A stretch of DNA of 64,000 nucleotides from Flavobacterium pallidum (lineage in GTDB: Bacteria > Bacteroidota > Bacteroidia > Flavobacteriales > Flavobacteriaceae), in NCBI RefSeq assembly GCF_003097535.1, contig NZ_CP029187.1, positions 2,418,001-2,482,000 of the forward strand. Direction: 5' to 3'. Each line of letters starts with the position of its first letter. The first letter of the stretch is position 1. Made by a program: the position numbers and the translations under genes. This document shows, in pieces, positions 1 to 7,641 of this stretch. Below the pieces are notes generated by a model that did no database searches, was not told the DNA's origin, and saw only the letters and a program-made list of their open reading frames with translations.

Positions 1-1
1 G

Positions 2-121
2 AAAGGGGAGGTTGTAAGTCTTGAGGGTGCAGGCGCAGACAAAAAAGCGGAAATCCGTTTTGATGTAGGTGGGATCAAGAAACTGTTGCTGCGTTTTGCG
101 AAATTGGACATCATAGGTTAA
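2..121 (+). CDS. UvrD/PcrA-type DNA helicase, C-terminal end (partial)
   Basis: The frame is open from the left edge and ends in TAA at 119-121. The last 39 residues (GEVVSLEGAGADKKAEIRF, then a VGGIKKLLLRFAKLDIIG tail) have the look of the small Tudor-like C-terminal domain of UvrD/PcrA superfamily-1 helicases of Bacteroidota, which contacts RNA polymerase or single-stranded DNA in nucleotide excision repair. The helicase core lies outside the window, so the call rests on this tail only. The gene reads in the same direction as the following yciO-like gene, about 107 bp away. Confidence 0.65.
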   Translation, partial: KGEVVSLEGAGADKKAEIRFDVGGIKKLLLRFAKLDIIG

Positions 122-190
122 ACGTTTAAGTTCGAATTGGATTTCAGCAGAAATATCCTTAAATTAACGTTTCAATTAATATAAGCAACA

Positions 191-218
191 GGACTGCCAA
201 CTGCTACTGCCTACTGAA
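191..218. repeat. Word-like intergenic repeat (ACTGCC/TACTG words)
   Basis: The words ACTGCC, ACTGCT, ACTGCC and TACTG follow one another just before the yciO-like start codon. The same word family recurs at 49056-49090 and more weakly near 52840. No coding or RNA function is visible. Confidence 0.5.
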
Positions 219-228
219 ACACTGAATC

Positions 229-849
229 ATGAGCCAACTTATCAAAATTTACGAAGACAAACCCAACGAAGCGGCCATAGCCAAAGTCGTTAAAATACTG
301 CAGGAAGGCGGCCTGGTCATTTATCCGACGGATACCGTTTATGGATTGGGTTGTGACATCACCAATTCCAAAGCCCTGGAACGTATAGCGAAAATTAAAG
401 GTATTAAGCTCGATAAGGCAAATTTTTCTTTCGTTTGTTACGATCTAAGCAACCTGTCGGATTATGTGAAACAGATTGATACCGCTACGTTTAAATTGCT
501 CAAACGCGCGTTGCCGGGGCCTTATACTTTTATTTTACCGGGAAATAATAACCTTCCTAAGGAATTCAAGAAAAAAACCACGGTAGGAATCCGTGTGCCC
601 GACAATAATATCGCACGTTGCCTGGTCGAGAAATTAGGGAATCCGATTGTGTCTACTTCCATTCATGACGATGATGAAGTATTGGAATATTCGACCGATC
701 CGGAACTGATTTACGAGAAATGGCAAAACCTTGTGGATGCTGTAATTGATGGAGGTTACGGAGACAATCTTGCCTCGACGATCATCGACCTCTCAGGATA
801 CGAACCCGTGGTGGTCCGTGAAGGAAAAGGAAGTCTTGAGATTCTGTAA
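229..849 (+). CDS. YciO/Sua5/YrdC family L-threonylcarbamoyladenylate synthase-like protein
   Basis: The 206-residue product carries the YrdC-domain signature near residue 33 (YPTDTVYGLGCDI), a PGPYTFIL segment near residue 91 and a STxxDLS-GYEPVVVREGKG end. YrdC/Sua5 enzymes make threonylcarbamoyl-AMP from threonine, bicarbonate and ATP for the t6A modification of ANN-decoding tRNAs. Length and C-terminus match the shorter YciO branch (E. coli YciO is also 206 aa), whose role is less certain than that of TsaC. The ATG at 229 is the only well placed start. It converges on the serine hydrolase gene, with a hairpin-rich gap between them. Confidence 0.85.
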   Translation: MSQLIKIYEDKPNEAAIAKVVKILQEGGLVIYPTDTVYGLGCDITNSKALERIAKIKGIKLDKANFSFVCYDLSNLSDYVKQIDTATFKLLKRALPGPYTFILPGNNNLPKEFKKKTTVGIRVPDNNIARCLVEKLGNPIVSTSIHDDDEVLEYSTDPELIYEKWQNLVDAVIDGGYGDNLASTIIDLSGYEPVVVREGKGSLEIL

Positions 850-857
850 TTGTGATG

Positions 858-916
858 AATCATCAGATTTTTAGAAAGTCAGGACAAATCTGAAGATCAG
901 ATAATCTGATAATCTT
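858..916. repeat. Word-like hairpin repeat (ATCAGATT/AATCTGAT words) between convergent genes
   Basis: Copies of ATCAGAT and ATCTGAT in both orientations allow stem formation between the convergent stops at 849 and 920. It may act as a bidirectional terminator. Related tracts lie at 6706-6768 and 62334-62399, also between convergent genes. Confidence 0.45.
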
Positions 917-919
917 TCC

Positions 920-1951
920 TTACGCCCCTTTCCTGTCATTATAAACTTCCCTCGAAATTTCCCCAATCAATGATGAGAGTGCTTTGGTGTCGTTGCCTTT
1001 GGTCATTACCGTGAGCAGGTACGTTTTTCCATCGACGTATACAATTGCTGATTCGTGAAGCTGGATCTGATCGACATTTCCCGCCTCTCCGAATTTGTGA
1101 ATCAGCCTGACACCTTCAGGAAGCCCCTGCGCAATGCCATCTTTGAATTCACATTCGCTGAGCAGTTCTGCCGCATACTCGGAATCCTTTGGTGAAAGAT
1201 AATTCGCATTGTAAATCGACCTCATGAAAAGAGAATATTGCGATGCCTTAAAGTAATAATGCTGCGCGTACATGTTCGGGACTTCCAACCCGATATCAGC
1301 AAACATTTTCTGCAGGATTTCCGGTTTCATATACGTCTCCAAAAGCGCCGTGGCATTGTTATCCGAATAGCGGATCATATATTCCAGCAGTTCCTTGATC
1401 GTGTAGTTATGCCCAAGCTGAATGGATTTGGCCGAATACATCACATGCTTATTGATGTCAAATACTTTAGTGTACGCTACAAGCTTGTTCAGGAATCCGG
1501 GATTTTCCTCGGACATCTTCAGGATGGCCATCATCACAGGCACCTTGAATAGCGATCCGGGTTCGTAAGCTTCATTTTCGTTAATGTCAATCCATTCCCT
1601 GTTCGATCTTAGGTATACTGATGCGTTAATAACGCCGTTGTTCTTTTTATACTGCTCAATAATTCCGGTCAGCTTATTCTTTATCGGCTGCAGGCTTTCA
1701 GATTCACATTCCCCGTCTACGAACATAATGGGTTTGATGAATTTATACCCTTCAAGCCTTTTGATATTGTAATTGCAGGCATAAGCGGCCGGTTCAGCCT
1801 CCTTGATCTTATTGTTCTTACTGTCGATATAGCTGCTGACTAAAAAGGTCAGTCCGGCTACTATCACCGACATACCCAGTATGTGCCACACTGAATATTT
1901 TTTTGCGGAAGGATTTGTCATTTCGTAGTTTGTTCGTTTCTTGGTTGGCAA
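920..1951 (-). CDS. Membrane-anchored serine hydrolase of the class A beta-lactamase fold
   Basis: The 343-residue product has one N-terminal transmembrane anchor (about residues 22-42, HILGMSVIVAGLTFLVSS) and a periplasmic domain. It shows the active-site SxxK motif as SLFK near residue 132 and an SDN motif in YSDNNA near residue 197. The third motif, normally KTG, reads KFG near residue 288. I see no ExxLN omega-loop motif after SDN, so classical penicillin hydrolysis is doubtful; a role in peptidoglycan metabolism or an orphan hydrolase is more likely. The ATG at 1951 is kept because the transmembrane segment follows closely. Confidence 0.75.
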   Translation of the reverse strand: MPTKKRTNYEMTNPSAKKYSVWHILGMSVIVAGLTFLVSSYIDSKNNKIKEAEPAAYACNYNIKRLEGYKFIKPIMFVDGECESESLQPIKNKLTGIIEQYKKNNGVINASVYLRSNREWIDINENEAYEPGSLFKVPVMMAILKMSEENPGFLNKLVAYTKVFDINKHVMYSAKSIQLGHNYTIKELLEYMIRYSDNNATALLETYMKPEILQKMFADIGLEVPNMYAQHYYFKASQYSLFMRSIYNANYLSPKDSEYAAELLSECEFKDGIAQGLPEGVRLIHKFGEAGNVDQIQLHESAIVYVDGKTYLLTVMTKGNDTKALSSLIGEISREVYNDRKGA

Positions 1952-2097
1952 AAATAACCAACATTTGATACGGCCCCCGGATTAAAATGTGAAATAAAAC
2001 TTACAGTTTTGTTAAATTTTTAACACGCCGCATGCTGGTTATAACTTTTCATAACAAATGAAAACTGAAATACCCTACCTTCAATTTTAAATATTTT

Positions 2098-2133
2098 CAA
2101 AAAAAAATCCCAACCATAGCGGTCAGGATTTTT
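2098..2133 (-). terminator. Intrinsic terminator of the OmpA lipoprotein gene
   Basis: On the minus strand the arm AAAAATCC and its complement GGATTTTT (2103-2110 and 2126-2133 on the plus strand) form a stem followed by a T run. It lies about 28 bp beyond the stop of the minus-strand OmpA gene. Confidence 0.65.
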
Positions 2134-2160
2134 AATTTTTTTATCTGGTTGAAAATCAGC

Positions 2161-2997
2161 CTATTTCTGTGCTTTCATTTCTTTTTCAATCATTTCATAA
2201 AACTGGTCGATTTTAGGAAGTACGATAATTCTGGTCCTCCTGTTGGTCGCGCGATTTTCAGCATTGCTGTTATCAACCAATGGAATGAACTCGCTTCTTC
2301 CGGCAGCAATCAATTGGGCAGGATTTACTTTAAGGTCTTTTGTCAACACCCTGACGATCGAAGTGGCACGTTTCACACTCAAATCCCAGTTGTCAAGTAA
2401 AGTACCATTGCTGATGAACGGCACATTATCTGTATGGCCTTCAACCATGCACTCGAAATCAGGTTTGCTGTTGATGACTTTAGCCACTTTTGCAAGGATT
2501 TCCTTTGCCCTGTCGCTAACAACATAACTTCCGCTCTTGAAGAGTAATTTGTCGGCAATTGAAATGAATACTACTCCTTTTTCGACGTTAACCTCGATAT
2601 CCGGATCTGAAATCCCGACTTCCCTTTTCAGGCTCGTTACCAAGGCCAGTGTTACGCTGTCTTTTTTGGTAAGCGCATCCTGCATACGGGTAATCTTAAG
2701 ATCTTTTTCTTTGATGGTTTCCAATGCTTTTTCGATATTCTGTGCTCCCTGGGTGGTCAATGTAGTCATATTGCCCATATTGCTGATCAGGTCGGAATTG
2801 TTCTTTTTCAGGAATTCCATCTGCTGTGCCAATGCTTCTTTCTCGGTAAGGCACAGGTTCAGCTTCACTGTAGTGGAATTCAATAAATCCTGGATCTCTT
2901 TGTTTTTGGCTTCCAAAGCCGCAATTTTCTTCTTCGTTCCGCATGATGTAACGGTAAGCATACCCATTACCGAAAGCGCTAAAATGATTTTCCTCAT
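2161..2997 (-). CDS. OmpA-family outer-membrane lipoprotein
   Basis: From the ATG at 2997 the 278-residue product begins with a lipoprotein signal peptide (MRKIILALSVMGMLTVTSC, lipobox Cys near residue 19). A helical, coiled-coil-like stretch follows (about residues 25-120, rich in K/E/L). The C-terminal half is an OmpA/MotB peptidoglycan-binding domain with VEGHTDNVP near residue 188, DLSVKRATSIVRVL and NRATNRRTRIIVLP. The family tethers the outer membrane to peptidoglycan. An upstream TTG would add ten residues before the signal peptide, so the internal ATG is preferred. It is downstream of the glycosyltransferase gene on the same strand. Confidence 0.88.
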   Translation of the reverse strand: MRKIILALSVMGMLTVTSCGTKKKIAALEAKNKEIQDLLNSTTVKLNLCLTEKEALAQQMEFLKKNNSDLISNMGNMTTLTTQGAQNIEKALETIKEKDLKITRMQDALTKKDSVTLALVTSLKREVGISDPDIEVNVEKGVVFISIADKLLFKSGSYVVSDRAKEILAKVAKVINSKPDFECMVEGHTDNVPFISNGTLLDNWDLSVKRATSIVRVLTKDLKVNPAQLIAAGRSEFIPLVDNSNAENRATNRRTRIIVLPKIDQFYEMIEKEMKAQK

Positions 2998-3077
2998 GAT
3001 GGTGTGTTTTAGTTTTTCTGGATACAAAATTAAGTCTTTTATTACACAAATGTTAAAATCAGAAACCTAAACTATTG

Positions 3078-4070
3078 TTAAAACAAGTCATTATACGTTC
3101 TTTTTCCTTGTAAATAATAGGATTTTATGACACTTTCAATTTTGTAATAATCACCCGATTGAGATACATCACGCTTGCGTAAAGCCTCATTAAACCGTCC
3201 GTAAAAAGAGAAATGCGCTTTTAATATGGCAAAAAAATGACTGAATTTTCCTTTAGATAAAAACTGGATTCCTGCAAGCCCGTCGAGTATAAGCCTTAGG
3301 AAAAGAATGATATACAGTTTTTTTTTAGGTAGATTTTTGGTCAGCATCAATAAGGAATTCCGGAAATTAAGGAATGTTTTCCTTGGGCTGCCCTGTTGTA
3401 ACGTTGCACCGCCAACGTGGAATACTGTAGATTTCGGAACATATTCAATGGCATATCCCTTATTGAAAATACGCCAGCACAAATCGATTTCTTCCTGGTG
3501 CGCAAAGAAAGTATCGTCAAAACCGCCTAAAGTCCTGTAAACATCTTTTCGTATAAAAAAACAGGCACCGGATGCCCAGAAAATTTTCATCGGATCATTG
3601 TATTGCCCTTCGTCTTTTTCCACCGTGTCGAAAACCCTTCCCCGGCAAAACGGATACCCATATTGATCAATAAATCCACCGGCGGCACCGGCATATTCAA
3701 AATAGGTTTTATTTTTATAATCCAGTATTTTAGGCTGGATTGCTGCGGTATTATTTTCCGTTTCAAAAGTTGCCATCACAGGCTGCAGCCAGTTTTCGGT
3801 CACTTCAATATCTGAATTCACCAAAGCATAAATGTCTTCTTCAACAAACTGCAAAGCGTCGTTATATCCTTTTGCAAAGCCGAAATTGCCCTTGTTTCGG
3901 ATAATTTTTATGGAAGGATAAGCTGTTTTTACAAATTCCACTGAAGTATCTGCCGAAGCATTGTCGGCAACATAAATCACTGCTTCCGGAGAATATCTTA
4001 CCACTGACGGCAGGAATTTTTCCAGCAATGATTTGCCATTCCAGTTTAATATGACGACGGCAATTTTCAT
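3078..4070 (-). CDS. Family 2 glycosyltransferase
   Basis: The 330-residue product begins MKIAVVILNWNGKSLLEKFL and shows the GT-A fold motifs DNAS (about residue 37), a FGFAKGYN segment, NSDIEV as the DxD-type metal and nucleotide-sugar site, and a later GGFDDTFFAHQEEIDLCWR acceptor-side motif. A hydrophobic patch (KKLYIILFLRLILDGLAGIQ) near residue 255 suggests membrane association. GT2 enzymes of this subtype transfer sugars in surface polysaccharide or O-antigen synthesis; the donor cannot be told. Its ATG overlaps the TGA of the upstream HsdR_N gene by four bases (4067-4070), so the two are probably translated from one message. Confidence 0.88.
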   Translation of the reverse strand: MKIAVVILNWNGKSLLEKFLPSVVRYSPEAVIYVADNASADTSVEFVKTAYPSIKIIRNKGNFGFAKGYNDALQFVEEDIYALVNSDIEVTENWLQPVMATFETENNTAAIQPKILDYKNKTYFEYAGAAGGFIDQYGYPFCRGRVFDTVEKDEGQYNDPMKIFWASGACFFIRKDVYRTLGGFDDTFFAHQEEIDLCWRIFNKGYAIEYVPKSTVFHVGGATLQQGSPRKTFLNFRNSLLMLTKNLPKKKLYIILFLRLILDGLAGIQFLSKGKFSHFFAILKAHFSFYGRFNEALRKRDVSQSGDYYKIESVIKSYYLQGKRTYNDLF

Positions 4071-4528
4071 ATGATGTGGGTTTTTGCACCAAAATCCGGT
4101 AAATCCTTCAGGAATACGTAGCGTCCATTTTCAAAATCCATGCGGCAAAAATAATGATTATGTCCATTAGTCACCATCAGGTAATCTGCTTTCATGACCA
4201 TATTATAGCGTGCAATCTGGTCGAAAGTATTTTGGGTAATCCGCACTTCGGGCGCTTTGCATTCCACCAGTATATTGATGTGGCCGTTGTTGTGGAAAAC
4301 CACAGCATCGTAGCGTTTGGTTAAATCGTTTACCTTCAGCAGTTTTTCAACATTGATCAGCGAATGAGGATATTTTTTCTGTTGTAAAAAAAATTGCACC
4401 ACATGCTGCCGCACCCATTCTTCCGGTGTAAGGATTACGAATTTTTTACGTATCGGGTCAAAGATCGAGATTTTATTTTCGCTATTTTTGAACCTGAAAT
4501 CGTATGTCGGGAAATTGAGCTGCTGCAT
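4067..4528 (-). CDS. Stand-alone HsdR N-terminal-type nuclease domain protein
   Basis: Read from the ATG at 4528 the product has 153 residues, starting MQQLNFPTYDFRFKNSENK. It resembles the type I restriction R-subunit N-terminal domain family (HSDR_N_2), a PD-(D/E)xK-like fold: KRYDAVVF followed by ILVECKAPEV gives a plausible D...ExK catalytic set near residues 80-100. No hsdM or hsdS gene is near, and the family is widespread as a single gene in Flavobacteriaceae, so a general nucleic-acid role is more likely than restriction. The start is fixed by family-like N-terminal sequence; a TTG six bases upstream lies inside the -7 box and is rejected. It overlaps the GT2 gene by 4 bp. Confidence 0.75.
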   Translation of the reverse strand: MQQLNFPTYDFRFKNSENKISIFDPIRKKFVILTPEEWVRQHVVQFFLQQKKYPHSLINVEKLLKVNDLTKRYDAVVFHNNGHINILVECKAPEVRITQNTFDQIARYNMVMKADYLMVTNGHNHYFCRMDFENGRYVFLKDLPDFGAKTHII

Positions 4529-4531
4529 GCG

Positions 4532-4539
4532 CAAATATA
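4532..4539 (-). promoter_or_regulatory. -7 promoter box (TATATTTG) of the HsdR_N gene
   Basis: On the minus strand TATATTTG ends three bases before the ATG at 4528, a perfect match to the Bacteroidota -7 consensus TAnnTTTG. With usual spacing transcription would begin at or within a few bases of the start codon, implying a leaderless mRNA. No TTG is seen at the usual -33 distance; that place is filled by a word repeat. Confidence 0.5.
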
Positions 4540-4613
4540 ATTAAGAATTAAGAATTATGAATTTCGAATTGCAAGACGGAATCATAATTTGAAATTCATA
4601 ATTCATAATTAAT
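4536..4613. repeat. Word-like inverted repeat (AATTMATAATTC words) between divergent genes
   Basis: Copies of AATTAAGAATTATGAATTTC on one side and GAAATTCATAATTCATAATT on the other form an inverted repeat with a perfect 13-bp core (AATTATGAATTTC with GAAATTCATAATT). It fills the gap between the divergent HsdR_N and holA genes and abuts the -7 box of the former. The family recurs at 42386-42470 and 51535-51566. Confidence 0.6.
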
Positions 4614-4615
4614 TT

Positions 4616-5620
4616 ATGGATGAAGTCGTAAAAATCGTTAACGATATCAAAGCCGGAAGCATTAAACCCATTTATTTCCTGATGGGCGAGGAGCCGTATT
4701 ATATCGACAAACTGTCTGATTATATTGAAGAAAATGTATTGTCGGAAGAGGAAAAAGGCTTCAACCAGTCGGTGTTGTATGGCCGCGACGTGAGTATGGA
4801 AGACATTATCGGTTCGGCCAAAAGATATCCGATGATGGCCGAAAGGCAGGTGGTCATCGTCAAGGAAGCACAGGAACTTGCGAAAACCATCGATAAGCTC
4901 GAAGGTTACGCCGACAATCCGATGCCGTCCACGGTTTTGGTTTTCTGTTATAAATACAAGACACTCGACAAACGCAAGAAAGTTACCAAGCTCCTGGAAA
5001 AAAACGGACTCGTTTACGAAAGTAAAAAGCTATATGAAAACCAGGTAGGGCAGTGGATCACGCGTGTGTTGCAGGGCAAGGGCTATACAATGGAGCCAAA
5101 AGCGAATGCGATGCTGGTGGAATTCCTCGGCACTGATTTAAGTAAAATCAGCAACGAGCTCGACAAACTCCAGATTATTTTACCCAAAGGCACCGTAATC
5201 AATGCGAAACATATTGAGGAAAATATCGGTTTCAGTAAAGATTATAATGTTTTTGAACTGCGTAAAGCCATCGGTGATAAAAACCAGGTGAAGGCTTACC
5301 AGATCGCGCACTATTTTGCTGAAAACCCTAAGGAAAATCCGATGGTCGTGACAACGAGCCTTGTTTTCAGTTTCTTTTTAAGCCTGTTGCAATACCATGG
5401 GCTGAAAGACAGGAATCCGAAAAATGTAGCTTCCGTTTTGAAGGTCAATCCTTATTTCCTTAAGGACTACGACATTGCACTGAGGAATTACCCGATGAAG
5501 AAAGTCAGCGCCATCGTTGCTGCCTTACGCGATATTGATGTAAAAAGTAAAGGTGTAGGTGCCAATTCGCTTTCCAATGCAGATTTATTGAAGGAAATGC
5601 TGGTGCATATTTTTAGTTAA
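4616..5620 (+). CDS. holA: DNA polymerase III subunit delta
   Basis: The 334-residue product starts MDEVVKIVNDIKAGSIKP and has the delta-subunit layout: an N-terminal AAA+-like domain (IYFLMGEEPYYIDKLSDYIE near residues 20-38, where the Walker motif is degenerate as is normal for delta), a helical middle (LSKISNELDKLQIIL, then IGFSKDYNVFELRKAIG) and a C-terminal collar domain. Delta opens the beta sliding clamp within the clamp loader. Length is typical. The start codon follows the repeat tract by only a few bases and no clear -7 box is seen on this side. Confidence 0.93.
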   Translation: MDEVVKIVNDIKAGSIKPIYFLMGEEPYYIDKLSDYIEENVLSEEEKGFNQSVLYGRDVSMEDIIGSAKRYPMMAERQVVIVKEAQELAKTIDKLEGYADNPMPSTVLVFCYKYKTLDKRKKVTKLLEKNGLVYESKKLYENQVGQWITRVLQGKGYTMEPKANAMLVEFLGTDLSKISNELDKLQIILPKGTVINAKHIEENIGFSKDYNVFELRKAIGDKNQVKAYQIAHYFAENPKENPMVVTTSLVFSFFLSLLQYHGLKDRNPKNVASVLKVNPYFLKDYDIALRNYPMKKVSAIVAALRDIDVKSKGVGANSLSNADLLKEMLVHIFS

Positions 5621-5716
5621 GTCCGGAAGTCAGTAAAGACCTGGAGTCCGAAAGACTATTGACAGTTTACCTCGCAAGGAAACTTTCGGACTTCCGGACT
5701 TCTGGACTTTGCTGAC
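5621..5716. repeat. Word-like inverted repeat (GGACTTCCGGACTTC words) between holA and purC
   Basis: GTCAGTAAAG...AGTCCGAAAG (5629-5654) and CTTTCGGACT...CTTTGCTGAC (5683-5716) are imperfect inverse copies of each other, able to form a long hairpin. It may end holA transcription and directly precedes the purC -7 box. A related direct-repeat tract lies at 10219-10252. Confidence 0.55.
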
Positions 5717-5723
5717 TTTTATT

Positions 5724-5731
5724 TACATTTG
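5724..5731 (+). promoter_or_regulatory. -7 promoter box (TACATTTG) of purC
   Basis: TACATTTG fits TAnnTTTG and lies 20 bp before the purC ATG. A TTTG at 5708-5711 is too close (12 bp) for the usual -33 element. Confidence 0.5.
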
Positions 5732-5751
5732 CCCCCATAAACAACAACACA

Positions 5752-6702
5752 ATGAGCAATACGATTACCCGGACGGATTTCAATTTCCCCGGACAGAAAT
5801 CCGTTTACCACGGCAAGGTCCGTGATGTTTACAATATCAATGATGAGCTTTTAGTGATGGTCGCTACGGACAGGCTTTCCGCGTTTGATGTGGTGATGCC
5901 AAAAGGAATTCCGTTTAAAGGCCAGATCCTGAACCAGATTGCCACGCGTTTTATGGAATTGACTCAGGATATCGTCCCCAACTGGCTCGTCGCCACGCCG
6001 GACCCGAATGTCGCGGTAGGACATTTATGTGAACCGTTTAAGGTGGAAATGGTCATCCGCGGTTACCTTTCAGGCCATGCTGCGCGCGAATATGCTTTGG
6101 GTAAAAGGATGCTTTGCGGTGTCGTGCTTCCCGAAGGATTGAAGGAAAACGATAAATTCCCGCAACCTATTATTACACCCACCACAAAAGCGGATAACGG
6201 TGAACACGATATGGACATTTCAAGAGAAGAAATCCTGTCGAAAGGCATTGTTTCTGAGGAGGATTATCTGGTGCTGGAAAATTATACCCATGCTTTATTC
6301 CAAAGGGGAACGCATATTGCCGCTGGCCGCGGGTTAATTCTTGTCGATACAAAATACGAATTCGGGAAGACCAAAGACGGCAGGATTGTCCTGATCGATG
6401 AAATCCATACGCCGGATTCCTCACGTTATTTTTACGGAGAAGGCTATCAGGCGAGGCAGGACCATAACGAGGAGCAGAAACAGCTTTCGAAGGAATTTGT
6501 ACGCCAATGGCTGATCGCGAATGGTTTCCAGGGCAAGGACGGACAGCAGATCCCGGATATGGATCAGGCATATATCGACAGTGTTTCGGAAAGGTATATT
6601 GAATTGTATGAAAATATCCTGGGTGAGCATTTTGTAAAGGCTGATATCGATGCAATTTCGGAAAGGATTGAGAAGAATGTGTTGGATTTTCTGAAGAAGT
6701 AG
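5752..6702 (+). CDS. purC: Phosphoribosylaminoimidazole-succinocarboxamide synthase (SAICAR synthase)
   Basis: The 316-residue product has GKVRDVYNI near residue 21 (ATP-binding loop), [32 protein letters not shown] near residue 100 and [14 protein letters not shown] near residue 212, all signatures of SAICAR synthase. It joins CAIR and aspartate using ATP in de novo purine synthesis in the cytosol. It belongs to the longer (about 300 aa) type, not the 240-aa E. coli type. It is a single gene here with its own promoter, and it converges on the YjbR gene. Confidence 0.96.
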   Translation: MSNTITRTDFNFPGQKSVYHGKVRDVYNINDELLVMVATDRLSAFDVVMPKGIPFKGQILNQIATRFMELTQDIVPNWLVATPDPNVAVGHLCEPFKVEMVIRGYLSGHAAREYALGKRMLCGVVLPEGLKENDKFPQPIITPTTKADNGEHDMDISREEILSKGIVSEEDYLVLENYTHALFQRGTHIAAGRGLILVDTKYEFGKTKDGRIVLIDEIHTPDSSRYFYGEGYQARQDHNEEQKQLSKEFVRQWLIANGFQGKDGQQIPDMDQAYIDSVSERYIELYENILGEHFVKADIDAISERIEKNVLDFLKK

Positions 6703-6705
6703 CAT

Positions 6706-6768
6706 TTTGGATTCTCGGATTTTCAGATCATCAGAAAGTCTGAAAATCCGACAATCTGCTGATACCAA
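6706..6768. repeat. Word-like hairpin (GGATTTTCAGA/TCTGAAAATCC) between convergent genes
   Basis: A perfect 11-bp inverted repeat lies between the convergent stops of purC (6702) and the YjbR gene (6770). Probably a bidirectional terminator; same word family as 858-916 and 62334-62399. Confidence 0.5.
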
Positions 6769-6769
6769 A

Positions 6770-7111
6770 TCACAATTCCTTTCTCACCTTCGCGGGCAAT
6801 TTCGCCTTCACCAACTCATATGACTGTTTCAGGTATTTTTCCCAATCCGATTTTGGCATAATAGTAATATCATCTGCCAAAACCCATTTGTAGCGTGCTA
6901 CATACGGCGCCGGACGGAAACCCGACCGTGAAGACAATTCGTCAAACTCTTCATCGGTGACTTTAAATGAAGCTGAAGTTGGTTGTTGGTCCAGTCCTGT
7001 AACGCAGAACATTTTCCCAGCTATACAAAAGCAAAGGTCCTGTCCCCATTTGATATCTTCTGTGGCATGAGGCATTTTCATGCAGATTTCGCGGAGGTCT
7101 TCGATGTCCAT
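6770..7111 (-). CDS. MmcQ/YjbR family protein
   Basis: The 113-residue product reads MDIEDLREICMKMPHATEDI, then KWGQDLCFCIAGKMFC and a CyaY-like alpha/beta end with YVARYKWVLADDITIMP and LKQSYELVKAKLPAKVRKEL. This is the MmcQ/YjbR family, whose fold resembles the double-wing DNA-binding motif; the biological role is not established. Length is normal. It is downstream of the GNAT gene on the same strand with a 74-bp gap. Confidence 0.85.
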   Translation of the reverse strand: MDIEDLREICMKMPHATEDIKWGQDLCFCIAGKMFCVTGLDQQPTSASFKVTDEEFDELSSRSGFRPAPYVARYKWVLADDITIMPKSDWEKYLKQSYELVKAKLPAKVRKEL

Positions 7112-7185
7112 ATAGTTAGTAGGTTATGGGAAATAATAGTAGTTTAATCAGTTTATTATAGTTTGTTATTATGTTCCGGTTTTCA

Positions 7186-7641
7186 TTATCGTTTGTAAAC
7201 CATCTTATACAAATCAAAACCTTCTGCCCAGTAATCGTCGACGGTTTTCGTAAGCTCAAATCCATTTTTTGAGTAAAAACCATAAGCGAGCTGTGAAGTC
7301 CTGACGCAAATTTCGCGAAGCTGTTCCATACCCTTCAACACATGGAGCCGGTACTGCAACAAAGCCGTTCCCGCGCCAGTGCCCTGAAAACCGGGATGGA
7401 TGCAGTCCCAGCTGATTTTTGCAGTCGTTTGTTCGGCTTCAAAATTAATGCCCCCGCCACCGATAATGACACCTTCAGCTTCAATTACGTAATACAGTTC
7501 AATTTCATTGTCGAGGTAATAGTTATAATCGGCTGATTCGCTTGGAGCAAAATATTTCGGAGTATTCCACTGTAACAATTCCAGCAATCGGGGTTTGTCG
7601 GCTGCATCATAAGCCCGGATATTGAATTCACGAGTTGCCAT
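7186..7641 (-). CDS. GNAT family N-acetyltransferase
   Basis: The 151-residue product contains the acetyl-CoA binding loop GFQGTGAGTALLQYRL near residue 84 (R/Q-x-x-G-x-G/A type), preceded by IIGGGGINFE and followed by LAYGFYSKNGFELTKTVDDYW. It should transfer an acetyl group to an amine; the substrate is not evident. Its 5' end overlaps the 3' end of the upstream acyl-CoA synthetase gene by 14 bp (7628-7641), so they are probably co-transcribed. Confidence 0.85.
   Translation of the reverse strand: MATREFNIRAYDAADKPRLLELLQWNTPKYFAPSESADYNYYLDNEIELYYVIEAEGVIIGGGGINFEAEQTTAKISWDCIHPGFQGTGAGTALLQYRLHVLKGMEQLREICVRTSQLAYGFYSKNGFELTKTVDDYWAEGFDLYKMVYKR

Noticed and set aside
4067..4528. Type I restriction system
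   Set aside because: Only an HsdR N-terminal-type domain is present, with no helicase part, hsdM or hsdS; the neighbour is a glycosyltransferase.
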